Assembly (NCBI GenBank): GCA_033557675.1
Contig: JAWQRM010000675.1
Coordinates: 1-20,504 of the forward strand
Reading direction: 5' to 3'
DNA from: Coptodactyla brooksi
Taxonomy: Eukaryota > Arthropoda > Insecta > Coleoptera > Scarabaeidae
Length of the DNA stretch: 20,504 nucleotides
Positions 1 to 10,500 of the stretch are shown here, one piece after another; position 1 is the stretch's first letter, and each line of letters opens with the position of its first letter. The notes under the pieces were generated by a model. The model was not told where the DNA came from. It saw only the letters and a program-made list of their open reading frames with translations, and made no database searches. The translations under genes and the position numbers were made by a program.

Positions 1-1400
1 CATTTAAGTATGTTTTTCCTTTTAATAAAGATCATACAGAGAAATTCATAAAACAAATTAAAATTTAAATATATATCAAGAGATACTAAGAATATATAAC
101 ATTAACAAAACATTTCTATTTCAATTGAAGATATAAATAAACTGCACTTCATTCATCTAGTAATAAAATTGTAAAATCTAACAAACTTGCCTGTTAGTGA
201 ATTTCTGCACCTGAAAGAGCATTAACTGATGTTTTATAACTAATTTGCAGTACAATTATATTTTAACGTTTTTTTTTTCACTTGTAGAAATGACCTCTTT
301 AATCCGAACATGATCCCCGTTTTCCCTCATCACCCACAGTTTTCGGGGAGGCCTCCCCCACTTATTTTTATCAATTTTCGATAATTTGGAGGCACGAAAA
401 GGATTATTTTAACCTTTACATTTCTTCCAAGGGACTAGAGAGGTGAAAAGCGCTAAAACATTTGTAGCAAGGAGATTTGGGGGGGTTTGTAGCAAGGAGA
501 TTTAGAACCCTGAAACCCATACGTATATACATATATCACGTTATTGCAAGAGCCACATTTTGGAATCCAAATTCCACATTTTGTTCAATAACATACCGAT
601 TTTGAAATAAAGAAGGAATGTAATCATACTAAATTGATAGTGTGATCTTTTTTTATGCAATTCAACTTTCGGTATGGATTGTGTTGGTTGCTTTTGAATT
701 GGTGTGATTGCAAACAATCCACTTCTCGTCCCCAGCTATCATTCATTTCAAAAATAGATCATTTTCATTACACTTAGGGTGCAAATCGCAGCAGATATTC
801 ATGCCTTGTGCTAGATAAATCTGTCCCAATCCAACCCAACCCAAATATTGAGCTTTTTAACGAATTCAAGCTTCTGCAAATGCTTGTTGATGGTTGAAAT
901 TATGGCTTTGATTTCATTATCACTTAAGTTGATTGACAGGATTTCCAGAACAAAATTGGACAGGTGCGTTCTATGAAGACACCAACACCGCAAACTTCAT
1001 ACATCTCTATATGAGTATGAGCAGTTTCCTTGTCTTCAGGAAAATATAAAGTAAAATTTTACGAAAATGCTCATTTTTGCATTTAGTGTTAAACTGCACC
1101 AAGACCTGTAAATAAAATTCCACAAAAGTTTCTTGGAAAGCAAGATAAAAAAACTTCTAAAAGATGCCAAGAGGAATGAATCATTTCATTCGACAGAAGT
1201 CATTCAAGGAAAAATACCAAGTCCATCCAGTTGAGAAAACCAGAATTACTATTGTAGCCACCTGATATGTAAAATATCTTAGACAAAAGACTCTTAGATA
1301 AGATGAAACTATCTTAGAAAATACTAAATGATTCTCACTAAAATAGATTTTGAAGAACCAAAGCAAATCTATTAGGAAAATCAAGTCGAATCTGCCAATA
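1..1400. other. AT-rich stretch with no supported gene
   Basis: I find no exon chain with good splice sites or a recognisable protein here. An open minus-strand stretch (811-993) looks faintly protein-like but has no neighbouring exons. A G/C-rich patch at about 316-360 and a short direct repeat at 461-503 are the only local structures seen. It is probably intergenic DNA downstream of the minus-strand coiled-coil gene. Confidence 0.5.
461..503. repeat. 18-bp direct repeat pair
   Basis: The 18-mer TTTGTAGCAAGGAGATTT occurs at 461-478 and again at 486-503, separated by a short G run. It is a local duplication of no evident function. Confidence 0.7.
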
Positions 1401-1409
1401 GAAATTATA

Positions 1410-1554
1410 CAGAGTGAGTGGGGATGAATGCACCAAACTTCAGGGGTATATTATATACATAAAAATAATGTAAAACAAAACGCTAGATAATTTTTTTTAA
1501 TTACGCTATAACTTACACTCCTGAAGTTTGGTGCATTCCTCCCGACTCACCCTG
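1410..1554. mobile_element. 145-bp MITE with TA target duplication
   Basis: The left end starts CAGAGTGAGTGGGGATGAAT and the right end, read on the minus strand, starts CAGGGTGAGTCGGGAGGAAT. Both arms continue through the shared core GCACCAAACTTCAGG, giving terminal inverted repeats of about 40 bp. TA dinucleotides sit immediately outside both ends (1408-1409 and 1555-1556), the duplication expected of Tc1/mariner-type insertion. There is no coding capacity, so this is a non-autonomous element. It lies about 425 bp beyond the SCLT1 stop codon. Confidence 0.85.
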
Positions 1555-1701
1555 TATATACGACTTGATAACCACGGTAGTACAATAAATCTTATAGTAT
1601 AGAAAGACCTAGTCATAATTTTAATTTTGTTCACACCTGAAGGATATTATACCCATACTAATGTATAACTTACATAAACAGTATTCAGAAAGGAAGAATA
1701 A

Positions 1702-1902
1702 CTCCAATTATCCAAATTAGTAACACCAATTGAAGACCTATCTTTACAGCTTAGGGAAGACATGGTCTCCACAGTTGGACTAAAACTATTACAAAGAGAT
1801 CCAAAACATAAACATCTGATGACTATACAACAATGACCATGCAGCAAAGTTTGCTTACAAAATGATCGTGCATCCTCAGTATCTACAAGTTTTATTGTAT
1901 AA
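1702..1902 (+). pseudogene. Coding-like fragment with internal TGA, unassigned
   Basis: A plus-strand frame runs open for 44 codons (1702-1833) and reads like protein, including TPIEDLSLQLREDM and LKLLQRDPKHKH. It meets TGA at 1834-1836, then continues for 21 codons to TAA at 1900. No start codon, splice sites or flanking exons support a live gene. It could be a decayed gene or transposon fragment, or chance. I do not recognise the family. Confidence 0.15.
1891..1896 (-). terminator. Candidate poly(A) signal of the SCLT1 gene
   Basis: TTTATT on the plus strand is AATAAA on the minus strand, about 85 nt past the TGA of the minus-strand coiled-coil gene. This gives a short 3' UTR of roughly 100 nt. 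Confidence 0.45.
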
Positions 1903-1978
1903 ATATAAAAAAGATACATCTCACACAAAACATTAACAATCTATTTCTTTAGTGTTTTTCAATTTTTTTTCGTTTTTG

Positions 1979-4264
1979 TCATAATCTTTCTTGTTGCTGG
2001 ACAAATTGTGTAGAGCTCTGTTCTCTAGAAATGGATGCTATTTTCTTGACGTCAACGCACAAATCTGCCAAACGACTTTTGTAAATATCGGATTGTTGCT
2101 CGGATGCCGCTAATTTCCAAATCAGCTCCTTGTTCTTCTCCTTCAACATCTTCACCTCTTCCTTCAGTTGATGGACTCTCGCTTCAAGCTTCTGCACCAT
2201 GTCCTTTACTTCTTCCTTCCATTTCAAGTTGAAGTTTATTTGGGCCTGCAGTTGATTTTGAAGGTCATTATTGATTTTTGAGTTTGCGTCCTCTATTTCT
2301 CTTATTTTGTTAGCCAGTAGTTTTTCATGTTTTCTACAATAAAATTAATGGTTAGCATGAGCAATTGTTAACCTGAACAACATACATATCATTCAAGACA
2401 ACTTGTTTCTTTATTTCACTCTCCATCCAACCGATTTTTCCATTGATTTCAGCTACTTTATTGGCAATTTCAACAATTCCACCGTTGCTACATTCCAACT
2501 CATTTTGCAACGTGGTCACTTTCGTTTCCAACAGTCGCTTTTCACTCTCTTTGGTCAAGGATTCTCTTTCGTACATACACGACATTTGCTCCAAATCATC
2601 TTTGAGGGATTGTTTTTCAGCTTCCAACTGGATATTTCTTCTTTCACTAAGTAGCTATAAAGAGAGATATCACCAAAAATTGAAGTATTTTATCAAACCA
2701 AGTGATAGGCACCAATTTTTGGAAAGTTGACTCCAAATTCTTCTCTAAAATTAACATTTTGTTGCTATTGTCTATATCAATTAATCCGTGGGACAGTTTG
2801 TCCAATCGCTCTTCCATTGCTTTCATGGTTTTCATCTGTAAATTTAATTCCGAATTCTTCTCTTTGAGTTCACACTGAACCGTTTTCATTTCTGATTTTA
2901 GAACTTGTACATTTTCACTGTACATTTTATTCGTGTCGTCTATGTCGTTTTTATATTTTTCATACATGTTCTCCAGTTCTTTCGAGTGCATCTTTGACAT
3001 TTGTGCCATTTCCTCTTGGAAGAAAAAGTTGCGAAATCGATATAAAATAACAGCAATATGTATTAACACGGTTTGTACAGATTCAGAAATTATTCATATG
3101 CAATTCATAGATAGTTAGAGGTAATTTATGGAGTTGCCAGGTTATAGATAAAAGTGCACATGTTCAATAAAAAATCTGTACAAAATCTTATTTACCTTTA
3201 AGTTTTTGTTCCCTTAATAAAGCTGCATCTTTTTCCATTAAAGCAGCTTCCACAACATGTACAGCTTCGTTAACTTTCATTTTAGACTGGCTCTCTTTAA
3301 CGCGCAGGTCACCTATAAGCTGTATGTCAGAATAGACCTGTTTCTCCAGTTCCACATTTTTCTCTTTAACGCTGTTGTACTCCGACTTCACTTTGTGCAA
3401 TTTACCCTCTAAATTCTTTATCGTGGTCAACGACGCCTGGTAGTATTCGTTTAATTGCTTCAGTTCGTTTTCTTTTTTATCCAAGGTCGTCGCCGAAGTT
3501 TGTTGAACGTCCGCTAAAAGCATTTCGGATCTCGCCACTTCCATTTCCAGTTGTTTTGCATTTTTTTCGTATTTAATAATTATCTGTACACAATAATTTG
3601 AAAGAGCGGCGAGATTTGATAAATTACAGGAATCTACCTTTTTGACTTCTTCTTTCGGCACAAAACCGTGCGATCTACCTTCATACAGTCTTAATTCTTC
3701 CTCTAAATGGTCAATTGTAGATAAAGAGGTTTTCCATAACTCCAGAGTTGAATTCTTTTCCTATAATCTCCTTTAATCACACTTACCTTGTAGAAATTGA
3801 AAGTACTTACAGATGATAACATGCTTATTTGCTGTTTTAGGTTTTCAATCAATTCACCTTCTGTATATTTGTTATTCGCTATGTTGTGAATTGTCTGATC
3901 CGTCTTTTCTAGCAGCTCTTTAGTATAGGAAGACAATTGCTTATTTTCATTTAGTAAAACGACAATATCTTTTCTTAGTACATCTTGTTCTTTCTATAAG
4001 AAACGAAAAACAAAAACTATCGAAAATAATTAATCTTTAAATACCTTATAATAATCCAATTGTTCTGTCAATGTTTTTATTAAAATTTCATAATCTTTGA
4101 TTAAGGGTTGAACATTCCTAAAAACATGAAAGCAAACCGTAATTTTTCCCTTATTAATAGAAATTAATTCCAATTTACTCCAATGTCGCTTGTCTTGTAA
4201 AGTCTTCCATTGCACCTGTTGCTTTTTTGATTATTCCTGAAAAGCTACTGAAATTTTTACCCAT
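1979..4264 (-). CDS. Sclt1: SCLT1-like centriolar distal-appendage coiled-coil protein
   Basis: Seven coding exons on the minus strand: 4264-4179, 4117-4045, 3993-3811, 3760-3196, 3014-2713, 2654-2386 and 2333-1979. They join in frame to 610 residues ending in TGA. All six introns are GT-AG; five are 50-61 bp and one is 181 bp. The protein is almost entirely heptad-rich coiled coil with no enzymatic motif. I assign it to sodium channel and clathrin linker 1 from my knowledge of that family. Residues 33-53 (PLIKDYE...EQLDYYK) match the family's N-terminal PLV-x-EYD...GQLKYYQK segment, a LELWKTSL segment near W123 matches ELWQTVS, and a C-terminal NLKWKEEV segment at W531 matches NRWKEETKKL. 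SCLT1 is a distal-appendage protein needed for basal-body docking and ciliogenesis. The exon 6 donor is GTATGT (2385-2384); the nearby CAG|GTTAAC would shift frame into a stop. The start ATG opens exon 1 and sits 312 bp from the HDAC11 ATG. Exon structure is firm; the family name is less so. Confidence 0.75.
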
Positions 4265-4576
4265 AAGAGCTAATTTTATGACATTTTTGAATTTGACACT
4301 TTTCCCGCTTTGGCACAGCTGACAGTTAACTGGTGGGGACGCAACTTGTAAATTAATCCAAAATACATGAAAACCACGCCCTAACAGCGCAATTTGTGGC
4401 GTTTGTTACGTGCGGAGTTCACTTTTTGGGATATTTTCGGATATTGCGGTGCCGAATAGTAAATACCTTTCGTCGCGGTGGATACAAACATTGGATAACC
4501 TCAAAGAGCGGGTATTTACAAAAATCAATATGGCGAAGCGGGAAATTTAAACAGGAAGTCGTTATAATTAAATATT
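4265..4576. promoter_or_regulatory. Divergent SCLT1/HDAC11 promoter with E2F-like sites
   Basis: Only 312 bp separate the two divergent start codons, so both genes must share promoter DNA. TTTCCCGC at 4301-4308 and its reverse-oriented counterpart GCGGGAAA at 4538-4545 match the E2F core, and each lies about 35-40 bp from one of the start codons. The segment is more GC-rich than its surroundings and shows no obvious TATA box, as is usual for housekeeping divergent promoters. Factor binding is inferred from motif match only. Confidence 0.55.
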
Positions 4577-7500
4577 ATGGGGTAAGTCTCACGAGCGGAT
4601 AATCAACAATGGTTTGCATTCCATTTTTAGATCTTCAGTTTATGTCGATATCAAAGATAGTCAATGGCCTATAATTTATAGGCCCGAATATAATGTCAGA
4701 TTTTGGGGTTTGGAAAAATTGCATCCTTTCGATGCGAGGAAATGGGGGAGAATATATCAGGTATTCACGCTTAGCCGTAATTTAAAAATAAGCTGTCAGC
4801 TGTCAAAGTAAAAACTAGGTTATAATTATTTCTGATGGATGACAATGACAACTATCATCTATCAATTGCATCTACCTTAACTGCTATATTAGCTTAATTT
4901 AGAATTAAGCTGTCAAACTAAAAACTATATTATAATAATTTCTGATAGATGATAGCTGTCAAATCAATTGCCTGAGACTTTAATTGTTGTATTAAGTGTT
5001 CTTTTAACTTCTTAGCTATTTCTCAATTGTTCTAACTTAAAAATAAATTATCAATTGTTAAACTGAAAACCAGGTTATAATAGTTTCTAATAGATGACAG
5101 CTGTCAAATCAATTGTGTTTATGGCCTTAATAGTTAAATCTACTGTTCTGTTTTTAATTCTTAGTTGTTCATCAATTAACCTAACTTCAAAATAAGCTGT
5201 CAAAAAACTAGATTACATAGAAATTATTAAATAATAATTTCTTATAGATGACAGCTGTCAAATAAGCTGTCATATATATAAGCTGTCAAATAAAATATTT
5301 GTTTAACATAGCTGTTTATCAACTGTTATAGTTTAAAAATAAACTGTCAAACTAAAAATTAGGTTTTAACAATTTCTGACAGATGACAACTATCAAATCA
5401 ATTCTGCGTGGGACCTTAATTGCTATATCCACTGTTTTTCTATCTTTATAGCTGTTTATCAATTGTCGTGGTTTAAATAAACTGTCAAACTAAAAATTAG
5501 GTTTTAATAATTTCTGATAGATGACAACTATTAAATTAATTTGTCTGGGACCTTAATAGTTATATTCACTGTTTCTTTACTTAGCTGTTTTTCAACTCTC
5601 GTAGTTTAAAAATAAGCTGTCAAACTAAAAAGTAGGTTATAATAATCTCTGATGCATGACAGCTATCAAATAAATTGTATCTGGGACCTTAACTGCCATA
5701 TCATCCGTTTTCTTAACTTCTTAGCTGCTTATCAATTGTTGTAACTTAAAAATAAGCTGTCAACTGTCAAACTAAAAACTAGGTTATAATAATTTCTAAT
5801 AGATGATAGCTGGAAAATCAATTGTCTGGTACCTTAATTGCTATAACTGTTTCTCAGCTGTCAGCGTTAAAAAATAAACTGTTAAACTAAAAATTAGGTT
5901 TTAATGATTTCTGATAGATGACAGCTATCAAATCATTTGTGTCTGGAACGTTAATTGCTATATCAAAAATGTGCTGTCAGTTGTCAAACTAAAAACTAGT
6001 TTATAATAGGTGACAGCTGTCGAATCATTGTTTCTTGGACCTTAATTGCTATATTAACTGTTTTTGTAATTTAACTTGATAGCTATTTATCAATTGCCGT
6101 AACTTAAAAATAAGCTGTCAGAGTTTCTGATAGATGACAGCTGTCAAATCAATTCTGTGCGGGTCCTTAATTGCTATATCAACTTTTTCTTTAACATAAT
6201 AGCTGTTTATCAGGTGTCCTAGTTTAAAAATAAACTATCAGACTAAAGATTAGATTATAAGAATTTCTGATAGATAACAGCTGTCAAATCAATTGCTTCT
6301 GGGACCATAAATATTACATCAACTGTTACTTCAACTTCTTAGCTGTTTATCAGCTGTCGTAGTTTAAATAAGCTGTATAATTTTAAATTAATTAAAATTA
6401 AATTAGTTTTAATTTTAAATAATTTCTGATAGATGACAGCTGGCAAATCAATTGTGTCTGGAACCTTAATTGCTATATCAACTGTTTTTCTTACTTTTCA
6501 GCTGCTTATCAATGGCCTAAACTTAAAAATATGCTGTCAGTTGTCAATCTAAAAACTAGATTATAATAATTTCTGATTGGTGATAGCTATCAAATCATTG
6601 TTTTGTAAACTTTAATTGCTACATTTACATTTTTTAACTTGATAGTTGTTTATCAATTGCCGTAACTTAAGAATAAGCTGTCAGAGTTTCTGATAGATGA
6701 CAGCTGTCAAATCAATTCTGTGTGGGTCATTAATTGTTATATCAACTGTTTTTTTTTAACATATTAGCTGTTTATCAACTGTCCTAGTTTAAAAATAAAC
6801 TATTAAACTAAAAATTAGGTTATAAGAATTTCAGATAGAGGACAGCTGTCAAACTAAAAACTCGCTTAGAATAATTTCTGATAGATGAGAGTTGTCAAAT
6901 CAATTGTTTCCCTGATCTTAAATATTTTATCAACTTCTTAGCTGTTTATCAGCTGTCGTAGTTTAAATAAGCTGTACAATTTTAAATTAATTAAAATTAA
7001 ATTAGTTTTAATTTTAAATAATTTCTCAGGACAGCTGTCATATCAATTGTGTCTGGTACCCTAATTGCTATATCTGACAGCTGTCAAACTAAAAATTCGG
7101 TTACAATAATTTCTGATAGATGACAGCTGTCAAATCAATCGCTTCTGGGACCATAAATGTGTCATTAACCATTATTTCAACTTCTTAGCTGTTTATCAAC
7201 TGTTGTAGTTTAAATAAGCTGTTTAATTTTAAATGATTTAGAATTAAATTAATTAGTTTTAATTTTAAATAATTTCTGATCGATGACAGCTGTCAAATCA
7301 ATTGTATCTGGAACCTTAATTGCTATATCTGACACAATTTGACAGCTGTCAAACTAAAAACATGCTTACAATAATTTCTGATAGATGACAGCTGTTAAAT
7401 CAATCGTTTCTGGGACCATAAATGTTCCATTAACCACTACTTCAACTTCTTAGTTGTTTATCAACTGTCGTAGTTTAAATAAGCTGTTTAATGTTAAATT

Positions 7501-10500
7501 ATTTAGAATTAAATTAATTAGTTTTAATTTTAAATAATTTCTGATCGATGACAGCTGTCAAATCATTTGTCCCTTGGGCCTTAAATGCTATATTAACTAT
7601 TTGTTTTATGTAGTATTTAAAGGATGCTGGACTGATAGACGATGAAACGATAGCAACGCCAAATGAAATTCAAAAGGACGAATTGCTCCATGTTCACTCC
7701 GAGAAGTATTTGAAAACTTTAAAAGTAGGTATCTAAATAAAAATTACAAAGAAAACTTAGGGTGTTAAGTATAATATTAAAAAATAATAATATTATATTA
7801 ATATAATATAATATTATTTAATAATATTAAAAAAGATATTTGATATTCTTGTTAGTACTTGAGTAATGTTTTATAACTAGTCTTCATATTTACAGTGCAG
7901 CTTCAAGGTAGCCGTCATAGCAGAGCTAATGCCAATGTGTTTTGTGCCAAACCACTTTGTTCAAAACGGATACTTACGACCAATGCGGTACATTGCTTAT
8001 CGACAACATGATTACTCTATGTCTTTGTCTAAACCACTATGACTTTCAGCTTTCAAACTGGTGGCTCAATTTTGGCAGGAAAATTGGCATTGGAAAGAGG
8101 ATGGGCTATCAACATCGGTGGGGGGTTCCATCACTGCAGCTCAACGAAGGGGGGCGGATTTTGTCCTTACGCCGATATTACTTTGTTGATAAAGTTCGTA
8201 TTCGATAAGTACGAAAACAGGGTTAAGAAAATTATGATCGTTGACCTCGATGCACATCAGGTAAGTGATGATTTGCAACCAGTGCAGATATTCTTGAATT
8301 CCATTGGAATGATCCTAGGGAAATGGATATGCACGTGATTTTATCGGAAACGAAAAAGTTTATATACTGGATGTTTTTAATAGGCATATTTACCCATGTG
8401 ATAAGAAAGCCAAAAAAGCTATTGCGCGTATGGTAGAATTAGAGGATTATACGGGGGATTCTGAATATTTGTATTTGGTGAGACGGTGAGTTTGGTTTCA
8501 GTTGGGAACTTGCATAAAATTTGGTGCTTGAGAAAATTTAATTCACAAAAAAATAAGCTACAGTATGAGAAATCATATTGAGAAATATACCAGATATATT
8601 CATATATTCATGATAAAAAGGTGCAATACAAATCAAAAACTTATCAATGCATTTCTTTAAATAGTCATTGTGAAATCAGTGCATTCAGACCATTTTTTAA
8701 AAATCTTTCACATTGCATTAATGTAAGAATACATTGTGCACCAATTCTTTAACATTTTGTTTATTTACCTCTTGGTTAACAAATAATAAAAAAATTATAT
8801 TTAACCATTTTTTGATAATAAAAAAAAATATTTAACCACGGCGTGGTTGGGTCAAAATAAGTCGATGTAACTCAACTTATCTACATCTAAAAAGCCAAAA
8901 AGAATCACGTTTCTATTTCTAAGTTATAATCACCTGAAATCAATTGTTTTATTTTTGCAAGCGAGTTGAATTTCGGAAATAAATCAGCACACTGAGTTGA
9001 CCTGATTGTTTGCTGCACATTATCTCTTCACTTATTGTACATTATTTTCGAATTCTCATTGCAATTTTTTATTATAATTTATATTATTTTTTATTTGGTT
9101 TTTGGAGAAAAAGAAACCCCAAACACAATAATATTTACTCTGTTTTTCATTATTAGAAAGGTGACCGTGATACCATATCAGAAAATCCAAAAAACATATT
9201 TTTGCATCCATCACATATATTTTATTATTGACTTATTTTTTATTATCACAGATATATATTTTATTATTGAATAAAATAATAAAATTATACTAATAATAAT
9301 TAGTTTTTATTTATACTCTGTATTAACTCAACAACATGCAGAAGAGCCACCATATGCACAAAAACCTTTTTCGAAGAAGAAAACAATAGCTTAAGGCTTA
9401 CGATTGCACTGTCATGGAAAGAACTGCTAAAGCTGTCAGAGTTAGCCAATGAAGCATTCAAAGGATAACTATAGATTACCGATGTCAAGAAAAGATGAAG
9501 CCTTTCAAAGAAACAATTGCATGTGATGAACATTAACAAGATACGATAAGAAAATTGATTTTTTACTTTAGTTTAGATTTATATGCACAAGTTATAAAGT
9601 GCATGACTTAAAAAATAAATTTTTCATTTAAAGAATTGAGTATATACTTATAAGTTATAATCACATGAAATCGATTGCTTTATTTTTGCAAGTTTTGTTT
9701 TATTTATTTTTTATTATAATTTATATGATTTTGTTATTGAGCTTTCAAATAGAAAGAGACTTCAATTAAAAAAATGCAAGCATTTACTCCGTCTTTCGTT
9801 ATTAGAAAGTTGTTATTGTCGTGATAATATATCAGAAAATCCCAAAAATATATTTTTGCACCCATCAGTTACACATATTTTATTATGGAACAATAATTAG
9901 TTTTTATTTTCATTCTGTTTTAACTCAACAAGGTGCTGAAGAGCAATCATGAGCACAAAAGCCTTTTTTGAAGAAGAAAATAACTTGCACTGGACAGGGT
10001 TATGGAAAGAAGTGCTAAATTTGTCAGAGATAGCTAACAAAGTATTCACAGTATAACTATAGATTACTGATGTCTAGGAAGAGTGAAGTCTTTCAAATCA
10101 AAAACTGGTAGAAACAAAATTGCATGTGATGAACACTAACAAGGTGTGATAAGAGATGACTGTATGACTGTGTTAATATTCGGTAAAGATTTTTTGAGAA
10201 CAATATTTAACAGATGTACAATTATCAACACTCCAAAAACTGATCATTATAAAACAAATAGTGGTTGGTGACCAGTAAAAATGTAATAATTTTTTATGCT
10301 GATACCTGGTGATATTTACCTTAATGTGTTAGTATTATGCAAGTTCCCAATTGATACACTTCGAGATATTGACATTTTCCCCATTGCAGGCATTTAAAAT
10401 ATGCGGTACAGGAATTTAGACCAGATCTACTGGTGTACAACGCGGGTACAGATGTGTTAGAAGGTGACTCTTTGGGAAGGCTCTCGATATCGCCGGCAGG

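Noticed and set aside
811..993. 60-codon minus-strand frame, faintly protein-like
   Set aside because: No flanking exons, splice sites or recognisable family; length is within chance expectation for this DNA.
1181..1384. 67-codon minus-strand hydrophobic frame
   Set aside because: Low-complexity AT-driven composition and no supporting context.
2371..2386. Alternative donor CAG|GTTAAC for SCLT1 exon 6
   Set aside because: Joining it to the next exon gives an immediate in-frame TGA; the upstream GTATGT donor restores the frame and the SCLT1-like C-terminus.
4396..4602. Plus-strand open frame upstream of HDAC11
   Set aside because: It has no ATG (begins GTG), lies in the promoter and 5' leader, and runs over the HDAC11 start in another frame.
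4771..7605. CRISPR-like reading of the regularly spaced palindromes
   Set aside because: Spacing varies, the 'spacers' are homologous to one another, and the host is a eukaryote; it is a tandem satellite.
9300..9539. 79-codon minus-strand frame in HDAC11 intron 6
   Set aside because: It lies antisense to the duplicated segment, and the plus-strand frame is the one conserved between copies.
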